Assembly (NCBI GenBank): GCA_013298595.1
Contig: JAAFIG010000023.1
Coordinates: 11,308-75,307, forward strand
Reading direction: 5' to 3'
DNA length: 64,000 bases
Source: Deinococcales bacterium
GTDB taxonomy: Bacteria; Deinococcota; Deinococci; Deinococcales; JAAFIG01
In this document: one piece after another, positions 25,703 through 34,298 of the stretch
Layout of the letters: every line of letters begins with the position of its first letter
How positions within the stretch are numbered: position 1 is the first letter of the stretch
Made by a program: the position numbers and the translations under genes
The notes under the pieces: model-generated
Seen by the model: only the letters and a program-made list of their open reading frames with translations
What the model was told of the DNA's origin: nothing
Database searches by the model: none

Positions 25703-28533
25703 AATACCGTTCCGCTGCTTTATTGGTTTTGGGAGCATTATTGGTAGCTTGTCCACAAGCACCAGTTCCTGTAGTAAAACCCACACCCGTTGTTGTACAG
25801 CCATTTAAACCAACATTATTGGGTAGTTTAACCATCGAATTAGGAGTGGATGGCAAAGGTACAACCGCGCAATTTAAGCCAAACGGTTTGCAAAACCAAA
25901 GCCTGACCCCTGTTCCAGATAACATTATGGCTTTTAGTAACCAAGTCTTGCAGACAATTGATGTACCAAGTACCACAGATCGCTATTTACGAGCACAATT
26001 TACAGTAACTAATAATAGCAATGTAGCTCGTCAGAACCTGACTTTAGTGGCGTATCACAGAAGCGGAAACACTGGCGGCAGTGCTTTTACGAATATTCAG
26101 AACTTTGCAGGTGGTTCAGTCAATGTCAATAACTTAATTCCAGTCAATGCCATGAAAACCACAGGTTGCACTGCACCTGCCATTGTCTGCGTAGATAATG
26201 CCAATGCAGATTTACAAATCTATACACGCAGCGAAATTAACACCTTAACTACAGCCTCCGAAGGCAGTGTTATCAATGTTACCCCAACCATAGGCGAAGG
26301 CATTTTGCAATACGCCTATGTTGCCCGCAACGGTACCAACAGCCGCCTAATAGCTGCAAATGGCGGCACAGGCACAATTACCTTGGCATTGCAAGTACCA
26401 CAGGCAGGCGATGCAGGCAATGGCAACAGCGCTTACCGCTACAGCATGACTTTCTTGGTCTTTACCGACAATGTTGCTCGAGTCACCGAAAGCACCTCCG
26501 AGCAAGGCACAAACAGTGGTGCAAGCGCTCGAGCCACCAGCTTTGGCAGTAGCCCACAAATTGCCACGATGTGCGGCACAACCTTAACGGGTAGCACCTT
26601 TATACCTGGTGTTCGTACTGTTGGTGTTGGCACAGACACCGCTTGGATGGGTGGGAATTTCTTTGACAGCACCGAAACCACCCTGAATCTAACTGGCATT
26701 GTTGGTAACACCGAAAAAACATACACAGGTACAAATGGTGTTTTGAATGGACGCTTTGTTGCTTTGGGTAGCGCAACAACTTTGAATGCCACAGTTCAAT
26801 CCATCGGCAGCGCCACTACCACCAATGGTGGCAACCTTGGCATTGCTACCAACGGCGACACCACCATTCGCCCGAAAGTCAACTCGAGAATTGCTGATGG
26901 CTTTAATTACCAAATAACAGATGGCACTTGTACCAGCCCTAACATTGCTGCCACCATTTCCGCACCAACCAACACGGTTTGGTACGTTGACTCTGGTGCA
27001 TCGGCTGGTGGTGACGGACGCAGCCACACACCATTCCAAAGCCTCTCGAGTGTCAATACCAGTGCCACAACTGGGTCAAACGGCGATTTTATTTATGTCA
27101 AAGGCAGCACAGGCAACGCTGGTTTTACCCTGAAAACCAGCCAGCAGCTGATCGGCTCAGGCGTGGCTTTAACGGTTGCTGGTTTGCCAGCGGCTACAGC
27201 CCCAACCATCACCAGCCCAATTACGGTGGCAACTGGCAATACTATTTCTGGTTTAACCTTCGGTGGTTTAAGTGGCACAGTTGGCGGAACGCTGACCGTC
27301 TCGAGTGCCAGCATCGCCGCAGGCGCAGCCCAAGCCATTAACCTGAGCGGTGGTACGTTAGCAGTCAGCTTAACCAAAGTAGACTCGAGCGGCGGTACAA
27401 ACAACATTGCTTTAACCAATACGGCAGGTAGTTTTGCGATTAACGGTTCAGGCACAACCGTAGGTTCAGGCGGTACGCTTTCTGGTGCAACAGGCAATAG
27501 CATTGTCTTAGCAACTCAATTTGGTACAACTTCTTTAAGCAACATCAACATCAACAACGCAGGCTTAAACGGTATCAATGCCACACCCAGCACAGGTACA
27601 AACAGTTTGACTTTGGCAAAGGTAGCGGTCTCTGGGGCTGGAGCAACAGGCACAGACCAAGAAACCAAAAACGGCTTGCGCTTTGACTCGAGTGGCAGCA
27701 GCGCCAGCAGCCTCACAGTTGGCACTTCGAGCTTTGGCACCAGCAAGCTATTTGGGGTGAAAATTGCCAGTGGTGGTACAGGCAGCCTAAGCCTTGATGT
27801 ACAGAACAACACCTTTACCAACAATACCGACTATGCTGTTTGGGTCTCGTTGGTTTCAACTGGCACCAATAAATTTTTAGTCAACACCAACACTGTTACC
27901 AACAATCTAGCAGCCAGTGGCGGTGGTGTTCGTATCTGGGCAGAGCAGAGCAGTGCTATTCAAAACAATGGGCGTGTAAATGGCAACACCATCAACCTAA
28001 CCACAACGGCATCCACAACTGTAACTGGGATTGATGTCGAAACCAAACGCAGTGCCGATATGCGCCTCGAGGTAAATAACAACACAGTCAGCAATTATCG
28101 CGCTACAGGCATCAATGTCATCACTGACAGCACCACAGGTACAGCCAGCAAGATGAGCTTGAAACTGACCAATAACACCCTCTCGAGCAGTGCAGCGAAT
28201 CGATTTGAAGGGATGCAACTGGTTTCTGGAGCCAGTGTTGCACCAGCCCCACAACCAACACTGTGTTTGAACATGAGCGGCAACAGAACCCAAGTTGGCG
28301 ATGTTAGCGCAGGTTTTCCAGACAACTACTATATGTGGCAGCAAAATGGTGTGTTCCAAGTTCAGGGGTTAGGAGCAAATAGCACCACGACATTTGCAGC
28401 CGTCAATACCTTGCTGCTGACCACCAACACCAACCAAAACCAAAGTGGCGGCGCAGCAACCATTTTCTACGACACATCCACAACCTTTACCACAGCCTCA
28501 GGTGGTGCTTGTACCACACCAAGTGGCGTTTAA
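25699..28533 (+). CDS. Large lipoprotein with right-handed beta-helix C-terminus
   Basis: 944 residues. The signal peptide ends in the lipobox LLVAC with C18 as the lipidated residue, followed by a Pro/Val-rich stretch. Residues ~45-420 are beta-rich. From VWYVDSGASAGGDGRSHTPF (~430) on, the pattern (pectate-lyase-like start, then short N/T/G/S-rich turns such as NNTFTNNTDYAVW) is a parallel beta-helix. This suggests a surface-anchored carbohydrate-binding, adhesive or lytic protein. It is coupled to the 51-aa peptide and is 8 bp from the first tail-collar gene. Confidence 0.83.
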   Translation: MKYRSAALLVLGALLVACPQAPVPVVKPTPVVVQPFKPTLLGSLTIELGVDGKGTTAQFKPNGLQNQSLTPVPDNIMAFSNQVLQTIDVPSTTDRYLRAQFTVTNNSNVARQNLTLVAYHRSGNTGGSAFTNIQNFAGGSVNVNNLIPVNAMKTTGCTAPAIVCVDNANADLQIYTRSEINTLTTASEGSVINVTPTIGEGILQYAYVARNGTNSRLIAANGGTGTITLALQVPQAGDAGNGNSAYRYSMTFLVFTDNVARVTESTSEQGTNSGASARATSFGSSPQIATMCGTTLTGSTFIPGVRTVGVGTDTAWMGGNFFDSTETTLNLTGIVGNTEKTYTGTNGVLNGRFVALGSATTLNATVQSIGSATTTNGGNLGIATNGDTTIRPKVNSRIADGFNYQITDGTCTSPNIAATISAPTNTVWYVDSGASAGGDGRSHTPFQSLSSVNTSATTGSNGDFIYVKGSTGNAGFTLKTSQQLIGSGVALTVAGLPAATAPTITSPITVATGNTISGLTFGGLSGTVGGTLTVSSASIAAGAAQAINLSGGTLAVSLTKVDSSGGTNNIALTNTAGSFAINGSGTTVGSGGTLSGATGNSIVLATQFGTTSLSNININNAGLNGINATPSTGTNSLTLAKVAVSGAGATGTDQETKNGLRFDSSGSSASSLTVGTSSFGTSKLFGVKIASGGTGSLSLDVQNNTFTNNTDYAVWVSLVSTGTNKFLVNTNTVTNNLAASGGGVRIWAEQSSAIQNNGRVNGNTINLTTTASTTVTGIDVETKRSADMRLEVNNNTVSNYRATGINVITDSTTGTASKMSLKLTNNTLSSSAANRFEGMQLVSGASVAPAPQPTLCLNMSGNRTQVGDVSAGFPDNYYMWQQNGVFQVQGLGANSTTTFAAVNTLLLTTNTNQNQSGGAATIFYDTSTTFTTASGGACTTPSGV

Positions 28534-28541
28534 GGAGCTTT

Positions 28542-29051
28542 ATGGCTGAACCATTTATTGGCGAACTTAGAATCATGAGTTTTGGTACCATACCCAAAGG
28601 CTGGGCGCAATGCAATGGGCAACTGCTGCCAATCAATCAGAATCAAGCCTTGTTTTCATTGTTGGGTACAACCTATGGTGGGGATGGACGAGTCAACTTT
28701 GCCCTACCCAATTTACAAAGCCGCACACCTTTGCATTTTGGTGCAGGACTTACCCAAGGGCAACAGATAGGAGCAGGGACTCACACCCTCATTCAGAGTG
28801 AACTTCCAGCTCACTCACACAGCATTGCGGTCAGCAACACCACCGCTACTCTCGAGACTCCAGTGAATGCACCCAATGGTAACGCCTTGGCACAACCCGC
28901 CAGCAATCTGTATGGTGCGCCAACCAGTCTGGTGTCCACGAGCCAAGTGTTAAGCAATGTAGGCGGCAGTCAACCCCACACCAACCAACAACCATTTCTG
29001 GGTTTGAACATTTGCATTGCCTTACAAGGCAATTTTCCATCCCAAACCTAA
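28542..29051 (+). CDS. Tail-collar domain protein 1 (MdpB-like)
   Basis: 169 residues beginning MAEPFIGELRIM, with the collar signature GWAQCNGQLLPI, LFSLLGTTYGGDG and NFALPNLQSRTPL, and the C-terminal HTNQQPFLGLN. This is the 'microcystin-dependent' or phage tail-collar family found as tandem triplets in many bacteria outside prophages. Start ATG 28542 was chosen for the AAGGAG 5 nt upstream, which overlaps the previous stop. No phage structural genes are nearby. The family function is not established. Confidence 0.9.
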   Translation: MAEPFIGELRIMSFGTIPKGWAQCNGQLLPINQNQALFSLLGTTYGGDGRVNFALPNLQSRTPLHFGAGLTQGQQIGAGTHTLIQSELPAHSHSIAVSNTTATLETPVNAPNGNALAQPASNLYGAPTSLVSTSQVLSNVGGSQPHTNQQPFLGLNICIALQGNFPSQT

Positions 29052-29060
29052 AGGAGTCTT

Positions 29061-29573
29061 ATGGCACAACCTTATGTTGGTGAAGTTCGTTTATTCGCGG
29101 GTAATTTTGCTCCTGCTGGCTGGCTGTTTTGCGATGGCTCGTTACAAGCTATTTCTGAAAATGAAACCCTCTTTCAACTGATTGGCACAACATATGGTGG
29201 CGATGGGCAAACAACCTTTGCCTTGCCTGATTTGCGCGGCAGAGTCCCTGTGCATGTGGGAACTGGGGCGGGTGTGACAACAGTCATTGGGCAATCAGGC
29301 GGTGTTGAAACCGTCACCCTGACCAGCAATCAGATTCCAAATCACACCCATACTGTGTTTGCCTCGAGTGATGCCGCCAGCACCAATGTCCCCAGTGCCA
29401 ATGTGGTACTTGCTACACCCAGTTACAACGCTTACCGTGCTGGTGTGCCTAGTGCGGCACTGAATGCCCCTCTATCCAATAGTGGTGGAGGTCAACCACA
29501 CAGCAATATGCAGCCCTACTTGGCGCTTAATTACATCATTTCACTGTTTGGCATTTTCCCATCCCCAAACTAA
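29061..29573 (+). CDS. Tail-collar domain protein 2 (MdpB-like)
   Basis: 170 residues starting MAQPYVGEVRLF, paralogous to the genes before and after it: GWLFCDGSLQAI, LFQLIGTTYGGDG, FALPDLRGRVPV, then QPHSNMQPYLALNYI. AAAGGAGTCTT precedes the ATG in exactly the form used for the third copy, so the duplication unit included the ribosome-binding site. The middle region (NHTHTVFASSD) carries the His-rich loop typical of the family. Confidence 0.9.
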   Translation: MAQPYVGEVRLFAGNFAPAGWLFCDGSLQAISENETLFQLIGTTYGGDGQTTFALPDLRGRVPVHVGTGAGVTTVIGQSGGVETVTLTSNQIPNHTHTVFASSDAASTNVPSANVVLATPSYNAYRAGVPSAALNAPLSNSGGGQPHSNMQPYLALNYIISLFGIFPSPN

Positions 29574-29582
29574 AGGAGTCTT

Positions 29583-30104
29583 ATGGCAGACCCATTTGTT
29601 GCAGAAATTCGTATTTTTGGTTTTAACTTTGCTCCCAGAGGCTGGGCGTTTTGCAATGGACAACTCCTGCCCATTTCGCAAAATACAGCTTTGTTCAGTC
29701 TGCTGGGTACAAATTATGGCGGTGATGGTAGGTCAACCTTCGGCTTACCCAACCTCCAAGGTAATGCTGCGCTTAGTCAGGGTCAAGGACCAGGTTTAAG
29801 TCTTTATGACCTTGGGGAAATAGGTGGCTCGAGTAGCGTGACCTTATTGGCAAACGAAGTTCCAGCCCACAACCACACTGACATGAAAGCCAATGCTCGA
29901 GCTGCGATTTCCAATAATCCTAGTGGGGCAGCACCTGCCCTGACCACAGGAAACTTCACCTATGTCAGCACCGCGCCTAACATCAATCTCTCGAGTGCCT
30001 CAACCAACATTGTTGGTGGTTCGCAACCACACAACAACTACATGCCATCGTTGGTACTGAATTTTTGCATTGCCACACAAGGTGTTTTCCCACCAAGACA
30101 ATAA
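29583..30104 (+). CDS. Tail-collar domain protein 3 (MdpB-like)
   Basis: 173 residues starting MADPFVAEIRIF, with GWAFCNGQLLPI, LFSLLGTNYGGDG, FGLPNLQGNAAL and QPHNNYMPSLVLNF. It is closest to copy 1. The three copies are separated by 9 bp gaps and form one transcript with the lipoprotein and binding-protein genes. They may assemble as hetero-trimers, as collar/fibre proteins do; this is inferred from the fold. Confidence 0.9.
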   Translation: MADPFVAEIRIFGFNFAPRGWAFCNGQLLPISQNTALFSLLGTNYGGDGRSTFGLPNLQGNAALSQGQGPGLSLYDLGEIGGSSSVTLLANEVPAHNHTDMKANARAAISNNPSGAAPALTTGNFTYVSTAPNINLSSASTNIVGGSQPHNNYMPSLVLNFCIATQGVFPPRQ

Positions 30105-30115
30105 GGAGTCCAACC

Positions 30116-31132
30116 ATGAAAAGACGCGATTTCTTACAAGCCCTTGGTGTTGGCGCAGCCATTCCCGCCATTGGCGTTGCTGCCCAAGCCGCCCCACAAA
30201 AACTGCGGGTGCTGGCACTGTCTCCAAAAAAATTCTCGAGCCAATTTTTACGTGGCATAACCCAAAATCAGAATCTCGAGGTGCAATTTGTTGATGCTGG
30301 TAGCACCACCACCAGCGCGGCTCGAGCTTTAGCAGACACTCTCGAGAGCAAAACCTTTGATGTGCTGGTTTCGCTTGGCGATGGTTTTGCCGATGTCCTG
30401 CGCCCGATCCTCGAGCAGCACGCCTTACCAGCCATCTGCAACGAATTTGGTGCGAACATTCCACAGCACCTCGAGACCAGTCCATTTATTATTTCTAACA
30501 GCCTCAAACTCTGGCAATCCGAATGGGCATTGGGTGGTTTTGTTGCCAGTCAGCGCAAAACCAACATTGGGCGTGGCAACACTGCTGTAATTGTTTGTAC
30601 TTTCCGCGAAGCGGGTTATGACCTGCCATATGCCTTTAGAAGCGGCTTTGAAAGCGCTGGTGGCACAATCCTCGAGACCATTGTTTCCGAAGACTGGGCA
30701 GCCGTTCTCGAGCAAATCAAGACCCTTAAACCAGCCCATTTGCACATCATCGCTTCGGACGGGGCAAACCTCGAGATGCTGCGCTCGGCTCAAGTGCCAA
30801 TCAGTGCCAGTGCCTTGACCAAACTCAGCGCCACAACTGCTTTCTCGAGTTTCGGGGAAGATGCTGTGCTGCAACTCGGTCAAGAAAGCGCAGCACTGCT
30901 CGAGCAAGCTGCCAGTAGCGACAGCCTGAATTTCTTAAAAGCACTTCGGAATGCCAAAATACAAACCGCTCGGGGCGTGCTGGAATTCAAACGCAACCAA
31001 AACCAAAATGCGCTGTACCTCGAGAAAAATGGGGTTCGGCGGGTTCTCGAATCGGTTTCGGAAATGCACCCACGCTTGAACGATTTGCGTTCTGGATTGC
31101 GTTCTGGGTTCACCAATACATATATGGTTTAG
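30116..31132 (+). CDS. Tat-exported substrate-binding protein (type 1 periplasmic-binding fold)
   Basis: 338 residues with a Tat signal (MKRRDFLQALGVGAAIPA, twin arginine at 3-4) and alternating Rossmann-like halves, e.g. FDVLVSLGDGFADVL and NTAVIVCTFREAGYDLPYAFRSG, as in Peripla_BP (branched-chain amino acid or amide) binding proteins. ATG 30116 follows AAGGAG; a longer frame from 30065 overlaps the collar gene and would bury the Tat signal. No permease or ATPase adjoins, so it may act as a sensor or partner of the collar proteins. Confidence 0.8.
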   Translation: MKRRDFLQALGVGAAIPAIGVAAQAAPQKLRVLALSPKKFSSQFLRGITQNQNLEVQFVDAGSTTTSAARALADTLESKTFDVLVSLGDGFADVLRPILEQHALPAICNEFGANIPQHLETSPFIISNSLKLWQSEWALGGFVASQRKTNIGRGNTAVIVCTFREAGYDLPYAFRSGFESAGGTILETIVSEDWAAVLEQIKTLKPAHLHIIASDGANLEMLRSAQVPISASALTKLSATTAFSSFGEDAVLQLGQESAALLEQAASSDSLNFLKALRNAKIQTARGVLEFKRNQNQNALYLEKNGVRRVLESVSEMHPRLNDLRSGLRSGFTNTYMV

Positions 31133-31140
31133 TGGCAAGC

Positions 31141-31614
31141 ATGAATTTAACTTTACGCACAGAAGCAGAAGCGGACATTCCGTTTCTGCTTTCTTTGTAC
31201 GCCGCTTCTCGAGCCGAAGAACTAGCTGTTGTGCCTTGGACAGCAGAGCAAAAACAAGCCTTTCTCGAGCAGCAATTTCTTGCCCAGCGCAGCCATTATT
31301 ACCAGCACTACCAAGGTGCGGCTTTTGATTTAATTCTGCTTGAGGGAACACCAGTTGGGCGGTTATACGTGCATCGCAGCAGCGAAATTCGCTTAATGGA
31401 TATTATTGTCGCATCAGCTTACCAACAACGTGGCATTGCCAAATGGTGCTTTGAACAATTATTCCTCGAGGCTCAAGCAACTGGTATGGACATTACCCTG
31501 CATGTCGAAATGAACAACCATGCAAGGGATTGGTACAAGCGCATGGGCTTTACCGAACTCGAGACCGAAGCAACAGGTGTTTACGCCAAAATGATTCACC
31601 ATACTAAGGCTTAA
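31141..31614 (+). CDS. GNAT family N-acetyltransferase
   Basis: 157 residues with the acetyl-CoA binding region ASAYQQRGIAKWCFEQL and C-terminal HVEMNNHARDWYKRMGF. RAEELAVVPW and GRLYVHR are typical of the GNATs often found beside tail-collar triplets. Start is uncertain: GTG 31132 overlaps the previous TAG, while ATG 31141 gives the usual MNLTLRTEAEAD N-terminus. Its stop overlaps the stop of the convergent Rieske gene. The acetylated target is unknown. Confidence 0.85.
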   Translation: MNLTLRTEAEADIPFLLSLYAASRAEELAVVPWTAEQKQAFLEQQFLAQRSHYYQHYQGAAFDLILLEGTPVGRLYVHRSSEIRLMDIIVASAYQQRGIAKWCFEQLFLEAQATGMDITLHVEMNNHARDWYKRMGFTELETEATGVYAKMIHHTKA

Positions 31615-32054
31615 CGCAAAAAATCTATTGCCCAAATATTTTTTTCTCGCACCTCGAGTTTAACTGCCAGCAAAGGCACTCGAGCTGGACCACTAATCAC
31701 ACCACCAATGGCATTAAAAATACTGCCATGACAATCGCAAAAATGTGTTCCATCCTCCTCCGTTGCGGTAGCACAACCCGCATGAGTACAGCGCCTTGAT
31801 AAAGCCACAAAAGCCTGCTGCTCTACAAGCAAAACTCGAGGTGAATTTTCTTTTGGCACAGCAACGCGTTGCAAAACACAACTGGTGTTTTCAAACGTAA
31901 AATTAAAGTGCTTAAAATTTGCATCTACTTGACTCAACTCGAGTATTTTCATGGCTTGAGTAGGGGCAGCTAATGCAGTCTGTAATGCAACCTCTGAACC
32001 AAACAGTGTGAGTGCTAAGGTTTTGTTAACTTCACGTCGGTTGATTCGTTTCAT
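31611..32054 (-). CDS. Rieske [2Fe-2S] protein
   Basis: 147 residues. CTHAGC and FCDCHGSIF provide the two Cys and two His ligands of a Rieske cluster in residues ~95-125. The N-terminus MKRINRREVNKTLALTLFGS resembles an export signal with RR at 6-7, like a Tat-type anchored Rieske subunit. No cytochrome b is present, so it is probably a stand-alone electron carrier. ATG 32054 lies 8 nt after TACAAT; TTG 32057 is an alternative. Confidence 0.85.
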   Translation of the reverse strand: MKRINRREVNKTLALTLFGSEVALQTALAAPTQAMKILELSQVDANFKHFNFTFENTSCVLQRVAVPKENSPRVLLVEQQAFVALSRRCTHAGCATATEEDGTHFCDCHGSIFNAIGGVISGPARVPLLAVKLEVREKNIWAIDFLR

Positions 32055-32141
32055 CAATACGAATTGTAGTGCAAAAGTCTTGAATCATTAGCATGGCACT
32101 TGATGAGATATACCACACGCAAAAGCAGTAAACTCGAGACT

Positions 32142-32360
32142 ATGAAATACCTTGGTGCTTTGCGAGAGGTACTGATTATTCTTGGACTTGGTGTTAGTGT
32201 AGGCTTGGGCTTAGCGTACTGTCAAAAAGTGTTCAAATGGAATCCAGAATATGTGCAACTTACTTTGGTTGTTGTTGGTATTGCCATCAGTCTTTGGGCG
32301 TGTTTTGTGTACACTAAATTCATCAAAGAATGGACTGAATCCTTAGATGATTGGGATTAA
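32142..32360 (+). CDS. Small two-TM membrane protein
   Basis: 72 residues starting MKYLGALREVL, with two hydrophobic helices (~9-24 and ~36-54) and an acidic C-terminus ESLDDWD. ATG 32142 is 7 nt after TAAACT (32129-32134), a -10 box directly fused to a CTCGAG, so this start is preferred over 32100. No family recognised; the position between the Rieske gene and the regulated gene at 32444 gives no clear role. Confidence 0.65.
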   Translation: MKYLGALREVLIILGLGVSVGLGLAYCQKVFKWNPEYVQLTLVVVGIAISLWACFVYTKFIKEWTESLDDWD

Positions 32361-32404
32361 AACCCAAACCTCGAGTGGTTAAAAAAATATCGTCAGGAAA
32401 AGCA

Positions 32405-32437
32405 TGTGACGCTCATGTGACGCTCAAACCATAGTAT
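32405..32437 (+). promoter_or_regulatory. Promoter with two abutting 11-bp direct repeats
   Basis: TGTGACGCTCA occurs twice without spacer (32405-32415, 32416-32426), then 5 nt, then -10 TAGTAT (32432-32437) and a leaderless ATG at 32444. The repeats replace the -35 box. Unit sequence and spacing equal those at 25494-25526. Confidence 0.75.
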
Positions 32438-32443
32438 CAAAAC

Positions 32444-33031
32444 ATGACCGCAAACGCTAAACAATATTTTGCTATATATCGTGAAGAAAACACCCCAACT
32501 TGGTACCAAGCAACAGGTGTACCAGGTTTTCGTTCAGAAGCCAATCACCGCAATGGCGTGAGCACCTTATTTGAAGCCAGTACTTTTGGTCATTTCCGTA
32601 ACGGAGAATTCGTCGGCGAATTACTGACCATAGCAATGCACGATCACTCTGTAGAAGCACGTTACACTGCCAAAGCCTTATTTGAATACCGCAGCACTAA
32701 CGATATTTTCGCCATTCGTGCTCATGCTCGAGTTGCCGAATTACCGATTGTTCCAATTGAATGGCGAAAATGGGTTTTGATTCAAAACCATGCGTTGTAT
32801 TACACTGGGCGCGAAAACGATATGAACCCTTTTCTCGAGTTAGTCAGTGGGAACCAATTAAGACTCGAGCAACGAATAATCATCGGAGCAGAACCCGCAC
32901 CTGTCTTGCAATTCAGCAATGCAGAGCGCCCACTAGGACGAACTCCAGTACAGGCTATGCCAGTGCCTGTTCAATCTGCCAAAATCACAGCCAGTAAATC
33001 GTGGCTTGACCGATTCTTTAAACGCAACTGA
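32444..33031 (+). CDS. Conserved-looking soluble protein, unknown
   Basis: 195 residues, no signal peptide or membrane helix. The N-terminal two thirds are well mixed and aromatic (YFAIYREENTPTWYQ, TFGHFRNGEFVGELL), and the C-terminus is a Pro-rich linker ending in the basic amphipathic WLDRFFKRN, which might touch membrane or a partner; a similar basic tail ends the kinase at 43503. It is leaderless (TAGTAT 6 nt before ATG) and driven by the same repeat promoter as the tail-collar operon. No family recognised. Confidence 0.7.
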   Translation: MTANAKQYFAIYREENTPTWYQATGVPGFRSEANHRNGVSTLFEASTFGHFRNGEFVGELLTIAMHDHSVEARYTAKALFEYRSTNDIFAIRAHARVAELPIVPIEWRKWVLIQNHALYYTGRENDMNPFLELVSGNQLRLEQRIIIGAEPAPVLQFSNAERPLGRTPVQAMPVPVQSAKITASKSWLDRFFKRN

Positions 33032-33118
33032 GCGCAAAAATAAGTAGCTTTTTTTGATGTACACCACTGCTAAAAGTCTGAGCCTATTTTAGCTAACCCG
33101 ATTTTTCGTGTTGAGTAT

Positions 33119-33400
33119 TTAACTAAAAACAGCCTCGAGTTGCACACCAGCACCTGCCGCAGCAATTGGTACAAGAAAAATCTCGAGTTTGCCCAGCGTT
33201 TCGTGATGCAGTGCATACGTACCTTGAGGCGCAGGAACTGGGCTGTGGAAAATCAATGAAAAAGCAGTTCGAGTTGCACCTGCTCGAGTATTTTGTGCTT
33301 TGACTTCAAGTAATGTAAAAATCACATCCGAGTTCTCGAGGGTAAAGTTTTGCGTGATTAACGGTTGAAAATCCTCGAGTGTAATAGTTGCTAAGTCCAT
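33119..33400 (-). CDS. DUF6916-like protein
   Basis: 93 residues starting MDLATITLEDFQPL. FSLIFHSPVPAPQGTYALHH followed by LGKLEIFLVPI matches the pattern of DUF6916 proteins, small beta proteins encoded beside tail-collar triplets. ATG 33400 follows AAGGGGGT; the longer frame to 33520 would overlap the hydrolase gene. It is the last gene after the metallo-beta-lactamase-fold gene, 1 bp apart, which supports a common unit with the collar cassette across the convergent region. Confidence 0.65.
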   Translation of the reverse strand: MDLATITLEDFQPLITQNFTLENSDVIFTLLEVKAQNTRAGATRTAFSLIFHSPVPAPQGTYALHHETLGKLEIFLVPIAAAGAGVQLEAVFS

Positions 33401-33401
33401 G

Positions 33402-34298
33402 TTAAACCCCCTTACGTTGCTGTAAAAACTCGAGATTAGCTCGGTAACTGGCAGGTAAACCCCACTCGAGCCAATGGGTTGGTGGTTGGGCTGTAGCAAC
33501 ACTTGGCACAGTCTGACCAAGGGCTATCATCTCGAGTAATTGGGTTTTCATGGCTGTTAGCAAATTGGTTTGCCCAACTGCGCCATGCCCTGGAATAATC
33601 TGTTGAATATTTTTTATTTGCTCGAGGTCGGTAAGGCGTTCCAACCAACTTTCTGGGTTACCGTGGGCTATAAATCCAAGGTGCTGATGAACCACCAAAT
33701 CCCCAGCAATCAGCACATCATCCACAAGCAACACAGCATCCAAAGCCGTGTGCCCAGAACCAAATGTCAGGATTTTAGCAACCCGATTCAAGCCATGAAT
33801 CTCGAGAACATTGGTAAAAGTGAGACTTGGTAATGTGGCTTTGAATTGCGGCAAAAAGGCTTGCAGCATCTCGAGTTCAGCCAGTTCTAGCGTGAATAAA
33901 TTCTGTTCCCACACTGTACTGGCACTGAGTAATTGCTGCTTTGTTTGTTCAATAGCCATAGCAAAACCACCCGCTTCAGATGCCAACCGTGCAAACCGAG
34001 CCTGCATCAAATCCCGTGTTATTTGGCTCGAGATAATCGTGGTACCCACAAAAACTTGATTACCCAAACAATGATCGAGATGATGATGCGAATTAACCAA
34101 ATACGAAACAGGTTTATGGGTTACTTGTTCAGCTAAACTTTTTAACTCGAGCGCTGCATTTACCGACATACTCGAATCAAAAACCAATGTGGTATCGCCC
34201 AAATCTACAATTGCCGCATTCGACATGGCAAAAACAGGGTCTTGGCAAATCGCAGCCCAAACACCATCTGATACTGCCTCAAGTATAAAGTACGACAT
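33402..34298 (-). CDS. Metallo-beta-lactamase fold hydrolase
   Basis: 298 residues. NSHHHLDHCLGN is the HxHxDH zinc motif, with further ligands in FGSGHTALD, VLIAGDLVVH and IPGHGAVG. This is a full class B-like dinuclear site, but the length and C-terminal tail fit the broader hydrolase family (SoxH/quinoprotein-relay type) rather than a resistance enzyme. ATG 34298 overlaps the stop of thrC (TGATG). It pairs with the DUF6916-like gene downstream. Confidence 0.87.
   Translation of the reverse strand: MSYFILEAVSDGVWAAICQDPVFAMSNAAIVDLGDTTLVFDSSMSVNAALELKSLAEQVTHKPVSYLVNSHHHLDHCLGNQVFVGTTIISSQITRDLMQARFARLASEAGGFAMAIEQTKQQLLSASTVWEQNLFTLELAELEMLQAFLPQFKATLPSLTFTNVLEIHGLNRVAKILTFGSGHTALDAVLLVDDVLIAGDLVVHQHLGFIAHGNPESWLERLTDLEQIKNIQQIIPGHGAVGQTNLLTAMKTQLLEMIALGQTVPSVATAQPPTHWLEWGLPASYRANLEFLQQRKGV

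Noticed and set aside
28542-30104. Tail-collar genes as evidence of a prophage
   Set aside because: No capsid, portal, terminase, sheath or integrase genes occur nearby. The family is common outside phages as chromosomal triplets.
33402-34298. Metallo-beta-lactamase as an antibiotic-resistance gene
   Set aside because: Only the fold motifs are present; length, lack of a signal peptide and coupling to a DUF6916-like gene and thrC do not support a resistance enzyme.
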